Source: a virus. From it: a stretch of DNA of 42,809 nt. The notes beneath the pieces are model-generated. The model had not been told where the DNA came from and searched no databases. It saw nothing but the letters and a program-made list of their open reading frames with translations. This document shows, piece by piece, positions 6,477 to 13,153 of this stretch; position 1 is the stretch's first letter, and every line of letters starts with the position of its first letter. The translations under genes were made by a program, and so were the position numbers. The stretch spans positions 1 to 42,809 of IMG/VR virus record IMGVR_UViG_3300035698_024397. One strand, 5' to 3'.

Positions 6477-7220
6477 TCAAACCTCCTTTCCTCCCTGGGC
6501 GAGAAGAGCACTCAGGTCGAGATACTCCTCATCACAGACTGTAGTCCAACGACCACGGATCTTCTTGAGGTACCTACCATCCTTGGTGATATGGTAGGTG
6601 CGGACACGAGTGGGCTTCTTGAGTGTATCCTCATGCCACACAAATGTCTGGTAGATCGCCCCAACATTGAGACCACCATTATCAGAAGCAAATACAGTTG
6701 CACAACGCAGAACAGTGGAACCAACATCACGGTGCCCACAGTACACGTCACGCGAGAAGAAAGCATAGCGATCTCCCTTCTTGGAAGTGCGGACCTCATA
6801 CATCTTTTCGGAAAGCTGCAATGAGTTACTCATGCCCATGTTCTGCTTCCACTTCTTGTATGCCCTCCATGACTGGTAGACACTGAAGTTGTCGGAAGGA
6901 CCACTGTGGGACCAGTTCTCATCGACTGCCTCGTACTTCGTGTAACGGGGATTGTTCTTGCGGATGACTGCTTCGAAGCCATCGATACGGAACTGTTCCT
7001 GAGTCGGGTCATAGATCCACCCGGTATGGGTGTCTACTGCCCAATGATGCTGATTTCCATTGTAGAAACCACCCACCCTCTTGATACGACCATTGGTGTA
7101 TCCAGCCTTGCGGGCCAGATGCACGAAACGGTTCGCACCTTCACGGCAGTAGGGGAAAGGACGCCCATACTTTTCGAGCGTCCAGTTACGTGCTTTGTGG
7201 TTGATTGTTGTCAATAGCAT
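6477..7220 (-). CDS. Transglutaminase/papain-fold-like protein
   Basis: 247 aa from the ATG at 7220, which has AGGAG followed by AATTATATC. The N-terminal 90 residues show a Cys-His-Asp order typical of the transglutaminase/cysteine-protease fold: PYCREGANRF with Cys near residue 24, HHWAVD with His near 58, and WIYDPTQEQF with Asp near 70. The latter two closely resemble the 'H-W/V-x-V...W-x-D-P-T' of transglutaminase-like proteins. The C-terminal 150 residues are basic, with several Tyr/Trp, and unrecognised. It may be a phage protease or deamidase aimed at a host protein. Catalysis is inferred from motif order only. Confidence 0.55.
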   Translation of the reverse strand: MLLTTINHKARNWTLEKYGRPFPYCREGANRFVHLARKAGYTNGRIKRVGGFYNGNQHHWAVDTHTGWIYDPTQEQFRIDGFEAVIRKNNPRYTKYEAVDENWSHSGPSDNFSVYQSWRAYKKWKQNMGMSNSLQLSEKMYEVRTSKKGDRYAFFSRDVYCGHRDVGSTVLRCATVFASDNGGLNVGAIYQTFVWHEDTLKKPTRVRTYHITKDGRYLKKIRGRWTTVCDEEYLDLSALLAQGGKEV

Positions 7221-7288
7221 GATATAATTCTCCTTGGTTGTTGTGTTGCGGGGAGTGATAATCCAGATCCCCACTGGAGTAAGTGAGA

Positions 7289-10060
7289 TCAGACGATCTC
7301 GGTACGGAGCACGGCAATGAGGAGGTCCATCACGGAAGCCTCACCGTCGTGGTTGGGTGCGAACAGGATCCGGTCGATCCCATTCTCACGCTTCCAGGTA
7401 CGGCACTGCTCGCTGTGCTGGTAGAGAGCCACCACCATCTGTGTCGGATCATCACACCCCATGATGGTCTTCACAGCCCTGCGGTTGGCGTCCTGCCAGA
7501 ACTTGCGGGACTCGCGCACCTTGACGAGACGACTGGCCCCGGCGAACCCACCACTCTCGACCTCGTTGAAGTCGAAGTAGGAACGCTTGGGAGCCTTGTC
7601 GGCCAGACCACGGAACCACTTCTCGGCCTTGTCAGCACGATCCATGTACTCCGGGGTCACCTCCATTTCCAGAACGGAATGGTGGATGGGACGACGCTCG
7701 TGGTTGGCCAGCTTGACCAAGAGATTCGAGAACCTCTTCATGTAGTTGGTGTGCACCGTGTACAGGGAAGTCATGTACCCGTTGATGGGCTTGACCTCGT
7801 CTGCCACGATCTTCGGAACACGCGGGTCCAGCAAGAGGAAGAACCTCTCGATGACACCACCCGAGACCAGATTGGCCCAGGTGTTCTTGGTGTCCTGATT
7901 CACAGCCTTGAACCCAGCAGCATTCGTGCTCTGCGTCAAGCAGTCCACGATATCCTCGGTGGGAGCGAGCTGCACACGGCGGAAGTCCCGCATGGTCGCG
8001 TAGTATGCCATCTGGGAGTTGGCCCACGAACCGACACCGGGCGATGAAGCCATGGCGTCGATCACGGACTGAGCATCCGACGGGGCATACCCACTGAGCG
8101 AGGCCACGCTTTCCGGCATTCCGGAGTACGTGACGTTGTGGTTGACCACGTTGATGGGCGGGAGCACCTTCTTGAACTCGGCCACGGTCATACCCATTTC
8201 GGGGATATCACCTTCCGTGTTGTAGAGCACGGGCAGGAACGAGTCCAGGTCGATGTCCACGATGCTGTATTCACCGTAGGCATTCGGGGAACGAAGACCC
8301 ACCGCCTTGATACCATCGGTACCGAAGTTCCGAATCATCAGACGGACGGAATCGTCGAGATCCCAACCACCATGGAAGTTGAACAGCTTCCTGAACAGCT
8401 CACCCGGGTAGGAGATCCGACCGGTTGCTTCGTGATAGAAGACCTTGTCGGTGAAATCCTCCGAGACACGGTGACCTGCGAGGGCCAGCATCTCGTGGGT
8501 GGTGACGTGACCGTAGATAGCCCACGAAATGGGGAAGGCCATCTTTGCTCGCATCTTGTTCAGGAATCCCGTCCCGATGGTGTGCAGGAAGTACGCGCTC
8601 TGGTTGAGTTCGTATCCTTCCAGTGTCCACCGGTTGTACATGGTACGCATGTCCTTGATGATGCCCGGATCGTCGAGATCGAAGGCACCATCGGTGTCTG
8701 CGTAGGACTCCATGTACTTGGGGAAGATCCCCTTGCGGAGATCGGAGAGGACCGAAGTCCCGACACGCCTCAACTCGGTTTCGAGCTGATCGACCGGGAA
8801 CATGACCTCACCCATCCACGACAGGGACTGGTTGTCCGTGACGGGAGCATGGTGATCGTGATGCAGGTTGATTGCACACCACGCGCCATTGTCCACCATG
8901 GACAACTCCTTCTTGACGTTCTCGCTGTGACACATGATGTCGTAGCCAGTGTCGCCAATGATGAAGTCACCCTTGATGTACGCTCCTTCCCACAGGAACT
9001 GGATGTAGCCCGACTTGGCCTCGTGACGCAGGACCATACGATCCTTGTGAGTCCGAGCCGTCTTCTCCAGAAATCCACGGCTGAGCACGATCTGCCCATC
9101 GTAGTACTCCACCGGGACATCGTCGGGAGTGTCGAACACCTTGATGGTGAAGTCACTGTTCCCGAGGTTGTCGGAGGTGAACCTGTTGAAGTAGCGCTTG
9201 ACAGCCGTGATAGCCTTGAGGCGCTTGGCCAGCTTGTTGCTCGGGTTGAGCTTCAAGCCCACCACCTGTTCCAGTGCACCCCAGAACGGGTACTCCGGAA
9301 GGGTGATGACGGTGATCATGGAATCGTCCGCCCATGCCAGAGCAGCATCGGGGTGATTCCTGATGTCGAAGTCCATTCCGACCGGGGTGAACTCCACCCA
9401 GTAGTCGAGATGACCGACGAATTCCTCGATGAACGCCATGGAGTAGTGATCCCCGATGTCGTTTTCGATGAGAGCCTCGTTCTCCTTCAGCTCGTGGCTG
9501 TTGGGAACGTGACCCATGTTCGTCATGACCCGACGGTTGACGACCGGAAGGCCGAACTCGTCGAGCGACATGACCATGTAGTGCATGTGCTTCTTGGTGT
9601 GATTCATGTGATCCTCCTTGGATTCACTGAAGGCCGAAATCATGGCCTGAATGGTCAGTGCCGGATCGACACTGGTTTTTGCCACGTGGTGGTGACAGAG
9701 TAGCTCTGCCTCCTTCACGGGGTTCTTGCACTTACCTCCCTTGAGTGTGGGTGCACCACAGGTGTGGTTCTTCATGGGATCCTCCTTCGGATCGGGGTTG
9801 CGGTTGTACCATTCCTTGACGCGGACACCGGTGATGTCCTCGATGTTCATCTTGTATTCGGATGCGTCGAGATCGGGATGGTCAATCCTGATCCTGGCAT
9901 CCAGTTCACCGGCCTGTTTACCCGTGAGGTCGCCGGGATTGAGGCTCAGTAGAGTCACCGAATCCCTGTCAACGGCAAAGGCAACTTGTGCTAGAACATC
10001 ATTTGTGGTACGGTCGTCGTGCCACTCCAGTAGGAGTTCGACGTGATTGAATTTCTGCAT
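7289..10060 (-). CDS. Putative two-barrel RNA polymerase (YonO/QDE-1-like), N-terminal zinc finger
   Basis: 923 aa from the ATG at 10060, with AAAGGAGG five bases upstream. Residues 101-125 hold a C-x9-C-x10-C-x2-H zinc finger. Residues 321-364 read DGQIVLSRGFLEKTA and then QFLWEGAYIKG, which matches the first double-psi barrel of QDE-1-like polymerases ('DG-x-I-x-S' then 'Q-x-R..G-x-KG', with the catalytic Lys as K363). Residues 564-571, GGWDLDDS, resemble the second barrel's 'GGDLDGD' metal loop but lack the Gly. Residues 675-723 (GVGSWANSQ ... AAGFKAVNQD) resemble the helical region after it. Total length is close to YonO (about 900 aa). Strong internal SD plus ATG sites at 9775 and 9607 could give shorter forms. 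Unusual features: an altered metal loop and a G+C-rich sequence. It could instead be an unrelated virion protein. Confidence 0.45.
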   Translation of the reverse strand: MQKFNHVELLLEWHDDRTTNDVLAQVAFAVDRDSVTLLSLNPGDLTGKQAGELDARIRIDHPDLDASEYKMNIEDITGVRVKEWYNRNPDPKEDPMKNHTCGAPTLKGGKCKNPVKEAELLCHHHVAKTSVDPALTIQAMISAFSESKEDHMNHTKKHMHYMVMSLDEFGLPVVNRRVMTNMGHVPNSHELKENEALIENDIGDHYSMAFIEEFVGHLDYWVEFTPVGMDFDIRNHPDAALAWADDSMITVITLPEYPFWGALEQVVGLKLNPSNKLAKRLKAITAVKRYFNRFTSDNLGNSDFTIKVFDTPDDVPVEYYDGQIVLSRGFLEKTARTHKDRMVLRHEAKSGYIQFLWEGAYIKGDFIIGDTGYDIMCHSENVKKELSMVDNGAWCAINLHHDHHAPVTDNQSLSWMGEVMFPVDQLETELRRVGTSVLSDLRKGIFPKYMESYADTDGAFDLDDPGIIKDMRTMYNRWTLEGYELNQSAYFLHTIGTGFLNKMRAKMAFPISWAIYGHVTTHEMLALAGHRVSEDFTDKVFYHEATGRISYPGELFRKLFNFHGGWDLDDSVRLMIRNFGTDGIKAVGLRSPNAYGEYSIVDIDLDSFLPVLYNTEGDIPEMGMTVAEFKKVLPPINVVNHNVTYSGMPESVASLSGYAPSDAQSVIDAMASSPGVGSWANSQMAYYATMRDFRRVQLAPTEDIVDCLTQSTNAAGFKAVNQDTKNTWANLVSGGVIERFFLLLDPRVPKIVADEVKPINGYMTSLYTVHTNYMKRFSNLLVKLANHERRPIHHSVLEMEVTPEYMDRADKAEKWFRGLADKAPKRSYFDFNEVESGGFAGASRLVKVRESRKFWQDANRRAVKTIMGCDDPTQMVVALYQHSEQCRTWKRENGIDRILFAPNHDGEASVMDLLIAVLRTEIV

Positions 10061-10082
10061 TTGTCCTCCTTTGGACATGTGA

Positions 10083-10143
10083 TATAGGACATTCGCCTAT
10101 AAACACAAAAGAGCCACCCCCTAGTCGCATTAGGGAGTAGCTC
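10083..10143 (-). terminator. Hairpin module: terminator plus leader hairpin before the 923-aa gene
   Basis: On the minus strand a 12-bp-class stem (10143-10111, GAGCTACTCCCTA pairing with TAGGGGGTGGCTC) is followed by TTTT, a Rho-independent terminator for the 82-aa gene. A second inverted repeat, TATAGG/CCTATA (10101-10083), then stands before the SD of the next gene. The flank CTGTAGGCACARCATGAGC is shared with the module at 10,492-10,510. Confidence 0.65.
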
Positions 10144-10159
10144 ATGTTGTGCCTACAGA

Positions 10160-10408
10160 TCAGAACGTGGTGATTTCCCCACGTGTGTGATCTTCGACCT
10201 TGTTGGCCACGGTGTTGATGGCGCGCTTGGTCGAGCTGATGGACTGAGCGGTGGCATCGGTGGACTTCTCGATGGCCTTGTCGTAGCCTTCGAGGGTCTT
10301 GACCTTCGCCTGCCCAGCCAGTTCCTTGGCCTTGAGCTTGGCGGCATCGGGATCGAACGAATCGACCTTGTCAGCAGCCTTGCGCAGGGCATTGGTGAAC
10401 TTGCTCAT
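10160..10408 (-). CDS. 82-aa alanine/lysine-rich helical protein
   Basis: The ATG at 10408 has AAGGAG seven bases upstream. The protein is nearly all helix-forming and rich in Ala, Lys, Asp and Thr (KAADKVDSFDPDAAKLKAKELAGQAKVKTLEGYDKAIEKS). It contains no Cys or Trp and no hydrophobic TM stretch. It resembles amphipathic, apolipoprotein-like or DNA-compacting helices. It stands alone between two hairpin-terminator modules, so it is transcribed as its own unit, which suggests strong, independent expression. Function unknown. Confidence 0.6.
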   Translation of the reverse strand: MSKFTNALRKAADKVDSFDPDAAKLKAKELAGQAKVKTLEGYDKAIEKSTDATAQSISSTKRAINTVANKVEDHTRGEITTF

Positions 10409-10425
10409 GACATTCTCCTTGTGCA

Positions 10426-10510
10426 TGGAAACATTTGTTCCATAAACACAGAAGAACCCTCCATACCTCGACCGAAATCAAGATATGAAGGGCTCATGCT
10501 GTGCCTACAG
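10426..10510 (-). terminator. Hairpin module: terminator plus leader hairpin before the 82-aa gene
   Basis: A 15-bp stem with three G-U pairs (10495-10481 with 10468-10454) around a 12-base loop ends in TTCTGTGTTT on the minus strand. A second hairpin, TGGAA/TTCCA (10426-10442), precedes the SD. The outer flanks match the module at 10,083-10,143 while the stem sequences differ, so the structure is conserved rather than the sequence. Confidence 0.65.
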
Positions 10511-10520
10511 TTTGCCAGGA

Positions 10521-11342
10521 CTAGCAGGTGGTCGGATCGATGATGATCAGGTCCTTGTCCTGGTTCCGTGCGTAGCCGACGCAGTTCGACGTGCCACCGG
10601 TGGAGCCATCCCAGACTCCGATGACGTAATCGGCCTTGTCGACCATGGCCTTGTTGCGGTCCATCATCTTGGAGGCGGAGTAACCCGGCTCGCAGATGTA
10701 GCGGACCTTGGTGCAGGTCTTCAGGAATTCCGCGAGATGATCACGGGACTCTTTGGGCCAGCGGGCATCGAATCCCTCGAAGGGGAGGAACGCCGTGTGA
10801 CGCAGACCGAGGTGATTGGCCAGTTCGGCAGCCCACTGATCGACACCCAGGGCTCCACCCCAGATGATGACGATCCCGTGAGTCTCACCGTAACCATCGA
10901 TGATCTCCTGGACCTGAGCCAGCATGGCCTTCTTGACCCGGGTACGAATCGGGTTCTTGCCGTAGCCACCGAGCTTGTTGGGACGGTGACCGGTGAAGAC
11001 GATGATCTTCAGTGGCTTCTTCATGACATTCTCCTTGTTGAGGTATGCTGAGGCGACGGGGTTGTCGACCCCATTGATTGAGCGCAGCAGTTCTGACGCA
11101 CGCTGAACTCCGGGAATACCAGCCATGACACTGACACGGTCCATTGGCTGGGGAGACGACTGATCGGTCATCTCGATGAGCTGGGGCTCCACGTGGACAC
11201 CGACACGTCCCTTGCGGAACAGTTCGGGGTCGCGGTGAACACCACAGACGTTGTAGCGGAAGTTGTCCACCACGAGGGTGAAGCAACCGTTGTTCTTGCA
11301 AAGCTCACTCTTCTTGGTGAGCGAATCGCATTTGGTATGCAT
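10521..11342 (-). CDS. SLOG-family (YpsA/DUF1273-like) protein with N-terminal zinc finger
   Basis: 273 aa from the ATG at 11342 (AAGGAG eight bases upstream). The N-terminal 40 residues hold C-x9-C ... CGVH, the same finger type as in the 923-aa protein. Residues about 107-273 are a SLOG domain: FTGHRPNKLGGY, then IIWGGALGVDQWAAELA, FLPFEGFDARWP, MMDRNKAMVDKADYVIGVWDGSTGGT. This is the full YpsA/DUF1273 pattern of a Rossmann-like nucleotide-binding fold. SLOG proteins bind or process NAD/ADP-ribose-like ligands. An internal ATG at 11024 has its own AAGGAG, so the 167-aa SLOG domain may also be made alone. Confidence 0.8.
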   Translation of the reverse strand: MHTKCDSLTKKSELCKNNGCFTLVVDNFRYNVCGVHRDPELFRKGRVGVHVEPQLIEMTDQSSPQPMDRVSVMAGIPGVQRASELLRSINGVDNPVASAYLNKENVMKKPLKIIVFTGHRPNKLGGYGKNPIRTRVKKAMLAQVQEIIDGYGETHGIVIIWGGALGVDQWAAELANHLGLRHTAFLPFEGFDARWPKESRDHLAEFLKTCTKVRYICEPGYSASKMMDRNKAMVDKADYVIGVWDGSTGGTSNCVGYARNQDKDLIIIDPTTC

Positions 11343-11362
11343 ATTGCATTCTCCTTGTATGT

Positions 11363-11441
11363 CACCACAGGTGGTGTTACCTATGGATCGTGGGGCAGAA
11401 GGGATCGAACCTTCACTACGTAGCAACCAGCTACTACCCCG
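11363..11441 (-). ncRNA. tRNA-like element lacking an anticodon arm, plus leader hairpin
   Basis: On the minus strand a perfect T-arm (GAAGG-TTCGATC-CCTTC, 11414-11398) is followed by TGCCCCA (11397-11391). That segment pairs at six of seven positions with CGGGGTA (11441-11435). Between them is a perfect GTAGC-TGGTT-GCTAC hairpin (11434-11420). The whole is about 51 bases, too short for a tRNA, and no anticodon arm or CCA is present. A CACCA/TGGTG hairpin (11376-11363) follows before the SD of the SLOG gene. It could be a decayed tRNA or a tRNA mimic used as an RNA-processing site. Confidence 0.35.
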
Positions 11442-11476
11442 GGCGTTATCAGACACCGGGCTGTATTACTGTGAGA

Positions 11477-11623
11477 TTAACCGTGAAGAACCTTAATGGC
11501 CTTCGCGTAATCCCGATCCAGTTCCGCCTTTTGCGTAGGGCTCAGATGGGTTTCCCCATAAGCCAAACGCTCGAAGCGGTTAAGGACCTCGTTAGCCCAA
11601 TTAAGGGCAGCATCGGTAGGCAT
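11477..11623 (-). CDS. 48-aa hypothetical protein
   Basis: The ATG at 11623 has AAAGGAGG six bases upstream, one of the best SDs in the block; the in-frame ATG 14 codons earlier has none. The product is a short, charged, helical protein (MPTDAALNWANEVLNRFERL ... LSPTQKAELDRDYAKAIKVL) with no metal-binding or membrane features. It stops just before the tRNA-like element. Function unknown. Confidence 0.6.
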   Translation of the reverse strand: MPTDAALNWANEVLNRFERLAYGETHLSPTQKAELDRDYAKAIKVLHG

Positions 11624-11634
11624 GCTTCCTCCTT

Positions 11635-11700
11635 TCAGAAGCCAAGCACGTGGTTGAGACGCCACATGCGGTACCGGGTAGCGATACGACGTATGCTCAT
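11635..11700 (-). CDS. Possible 21-aa basic peptide
   Basis: The ATG at 11700 comes one base after the stop of the lipoprotein gene, and its TGA overlaps the SD region of the next gene. It reads MSIRRIATRYRMWRLNHVLGF, strongly basic. The tight fit suggests coupled translation, but there is no separate SD. Confidence 0.35.
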   Translation of the reverse strand: MSIRRIATRYRMWRLNHVLGF

Positions 11701-11701
11701 C

Positions 11702-11854
11702 TCAGCACCCCGTCAGGTTGGTGCACTCAGCAGGAGCCGAGGGCGTGTCGGGCAGCGCAGGGAACGAGAGGTCCCCCAGGCAGGCCTGAACCAGCACCAT
11801 GCAGATCACCAGCATCATGCCGATGATGATGATACGTCCGTAAACGTATGGCAT
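11702..11854 (-). CDS. 50-aa putative lipoprotein or membrane-anchored peptide
   Basis: The ATG at 11854 has AAGGAGG nine bases upstream. Residues 7-24 form a hydrophobic stretch (RIIIIGMMLVICMVLVQAC) that ends in LVQAC, close to a lipobox, with Cys25 as the possible lipidated residue. A short Pro/Ser-rich tail with two further Cys follows. This matches a small secreted lipoprotein; an anchored peptide is equally possible. In phages such proteins serve as outer spanins or superinfection-exclusion factors. It is the first gene of the leftward G+C-rich block. Confidence 0.55.
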   Translation of the reverse strand: MPYVYGRIIIIGMMLVICMVLVQACLGDLSFPALPDTPSAPAECTNLTGC

Positions 11855-11880
11855 TGTATGTATCCTCCTTGGATACTAGG

Positions 11881-11939
11881 CACATACAGGACTATCCTGC
11901 ATGTGAACAACGAACCCCCATACCCGGGTGGGCTCGTTG
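11881..11939 (-). other. Hairpin module before the lipoprotein gene
   Basis: Minus strand: CAACGAGCCC pairs with GGGTTCGTTG (11939-11930 with 11917-11908). A second, almost perfect inverted repeat, CACAT-CAGGA ... TCCTG-ATGTG (11881-11905), then lies upstream of the SD. The order (large hairpin, small hairpin, SD) is as in the modules at 10.1 and 10.45 kb, but there is no T-tract. Confidence 0.5.
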
Positions 11940-11976
11940 AAACCTTCCTCATAACAAGGAAAGTTGTTCTATACCC

Positions 11977-12110
11977 CCCCAAATTTTTATATATATTTAC
12001 TTCTTAAGGGTTCCCCAAATTTTTATATATATCTACCCTTATAAGAAGTCTCCGAAATTTAGAGATTCATAGGTTTTCATACGTTTCGATTGCCCGCTAC
12101 AAATTTTTCC
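11977..12110. repeat. AT-rich direct repeats at the divergence point
   Basis: The 20-mer CCCCAAATTTTTATATATAT occurs at 11977-11996 and again at 12013-12032, with a partial AAATTTTTCCCC near 12100. The second copy is flanked by ACTTCTTAAGGG and CCCTTATAAGAAGT, an imperfect inverted repeat. The region has no gene and separates leftward from rightward transcription. DNA-unwinding or operator function is plausible; no promoter for the leftward block was pinned down. Confidence 0.6.
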
Positions 12111-12132
12111 CCAAAAAATCCACCATTAGGGG

Positions 12133-12161
12133 TTGTAAGATGCTTACAAAGGTGATACTGT
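12133..12161 (+). promoter_or_regulatory. Leaderless promoter with operator-like palindrome
   Basis: TTGTAA (12133-12138), 17 bases, TACTGT (12156-12161), then seven bases to the ATG at 12169, so transcription probably starts at the ATG. The -35 box lies inside a perfect palindrome TTGTAAG-ATG-CTTACAA (12133-12149), a likely repressor site. Confidence 0.55.
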
Positions 12162-12168
12162 TCATTTC

Positions 12169-12360
12169 ATGACCACCGCACCAGAAATACAATTCGCTGA
12201 TTCAAGAATCGGAGAACTCAACGAGATCCTGTTGAATATCGGTTTCGGGATGGTAAATGTAAACATCACCGATGACGTCCACCACTTCACCGAAGCTCAT
12301 CATCGAGTGTTTAGACTTCAAAGTCCAGGGAGCCATGCTCACAGAAGAGGCTTACGCTGA
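12169..12360 (+). CDS. 63-aa hypothetical protein, leaderless
   Basis: The ATG lies seven bases past a -10 box and has no SD, which fits a leaderless message. The protein starts MTTAPEIQFADSRIGELNEILLNIGFGMVNVNI and ends basic (RLQSPGSHAHRRGLR). It overlaps the next gene by 26 bases. No family recognised. The first 45 residues look like a small alpha/beta protein; the tail, lying in the overlap, has less typical composition. Confidence 0.5.
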   Translation: MTTAPEIQFADSRIGELNEILLNIGFGMVNVNITDDVHHFTEAHHRVFRLQSPGSHAHRRGLR

Positions 12361-12595
12361 TCTGCGTTACCGCATGAAACAATCCCTGAATTACGCTATC
12401 GAAAGAGACGGATTCGAAAAAGCCAAGGACATCTGTGAACAGGTTTCCAAAGAAACAGGTGCTAGCATCTCTGAAGTTTCTGAACTGCTTCTGGAGATCT
12501 ACGATGAAACAGAATACCCAGATTTCAAAGGAACTGTTTCGAATATGGCAGGCGGCGCTTACGAAATCGTCAAAATAGATTCAGAAGACCACTAA
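12335..12595 (+). CDS. 86-aa hypothetical protein
   Basis: I place the start at the ATG at 12335, which has AGGGAG four bases upstream; the frame is open back to 12272 but without an SD. The product is acidic and helical (MLTEEAYADLRYRMKQSLNYAIERDGFEKAKDICEQVSKETGASISEVSELL). It ends in an Asp/Glu/His tail. It looks like a small soluble all-helical protein, possibly a regulator. No recognised family. Confidence 0.6.
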   Translation: MLTEEAYADLRYRMKQSLNYAIERDGFEKAKDICEQVSKETGASISEVSELLLEIYDETEYPDFKGTVSNMAGGAYEIVKIDSEDH

Positions 12596-12641
12596 AACCT
12601 ATAAAAAGGTTACAATTATCCAAAGAAATCCAAATTTCCCC

Positions 12642-12670
12642 TTGACACCCTCGGACATGAAGGCTAAGGT
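12642..12670 (+). promoter_or_regulatory. Leaderless promoter, TTGACA-17-TAAGGT
   Basis: TTGACA at 12642-12647, a 17-base spacer, and TAAGGT at 12665-12670 (TAnnnT as in actinobacteria). The ATG of the next gene is nine bases downstream with no SD between. Confidence 0.65.
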
Positions 12671-12679
12671 CAAACGCAT

Positions 12680-12865
12680 ATGGAAATCATCTGTTCTAAC
12701 TGCCTCGAAACAGTGGAGTACGACCCCTCAAATTCAGATTTTCTGAAAAGTACTCGTTGCCCCGAATGCTTAGAATGGGTTTTCCCTAGGAATAGCTTTT
12801 CCCCCACCTTCAATAGATCTACAATGCATACATTCCCACCCAACAAGAAAACACCCCGGAGCTGA
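12680..12865 (+). CDS. 61-aa zinc-ribbon protein, leaderless
   Basis: Two CxxC pairs, CSNC (residues 5-8) and CPEC (27-30), give a classic zinc ribbon in the first 35 residues, followed by a Ser/Thr/Pro-rich basic tail. The ATG follows directly on a consensus promoter without an SD. Small zinc ribbons of this kind often bind nucleic acid or RNA polymerase. It is first of a four-gene run to 13747. Confidence 0.65.
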   Translation: MEIICSNCLETVEYDPSNSDFLKSTRCPECLEWVFPRNSFSPTFNRSTMHTFPPNKKTPRS

Positions 12866-12874
12866 AAAACAATC

Positions 12875-13153
12875 ATGGCAAGTTTCACAAGTAGATATCC
12901 TGATCTACTCACCTCATCTGACCAAATTCCTGTATTAGGAATAAGAATCCTTGCATACTATGATGAATCAAATACCCTCAAATATAAAGTGAAGCATGAT
13001 GTTGCCCTGGAGAACATCCCTGTATCTCAGGTCGTGGGCATCATGGAGATGGCAAAAGCAGAATTGATAATGTCTGCCGCGGCGAACTCCCACAATTCAG
13101 AAATAGACATTCACGACGACGACGAAGAGGACCTTCCCGGTCATGGCTACTGA
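12875..13153 (+). CDS. 92-aa hypothetical protein
   Basis: A mixed alpha/beta protein (LGIRILAYYDESNTLKYKVKHDVALENIPVSQVVGIMEMAKAELIM) ending in a short acidic tail (DDDEEDLPGHGY). The SD is weak. It overlaps the following gene by eleven bases, so the run is probably one transcript. The tail suggests binding to a basic partner; the next gene product is very basic, which makes a pair possible. No recognised family. Confidence 0.6.
   Translation: MASFTSRYPDLLTSSDQIPVLGIRILAYYDESNTLKYKVKHDVALENIPVSQVVGIMEMAKAELIMSAAANSHNSEIDIHDDDEEDLPGHGY

Noticed and set aside
8138-9703. 521-codon plus-strand open frame (and a 254-codon one at 7283-8047)
   Set aside because: Antisense shadows of the G+C-rich 923-aa gene; the products are His/Val/Asp-rich with no domain, and the true gene has perfect SDs.
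11391-11463. Complete tRNA (loop CTGATAA like tRNA-Ile, or GGT)
   Set aside because: The acceptor does not pair for a full-length fold, and the anticodon stems are mismatched; only a truncated tRNA-like fold is supported.
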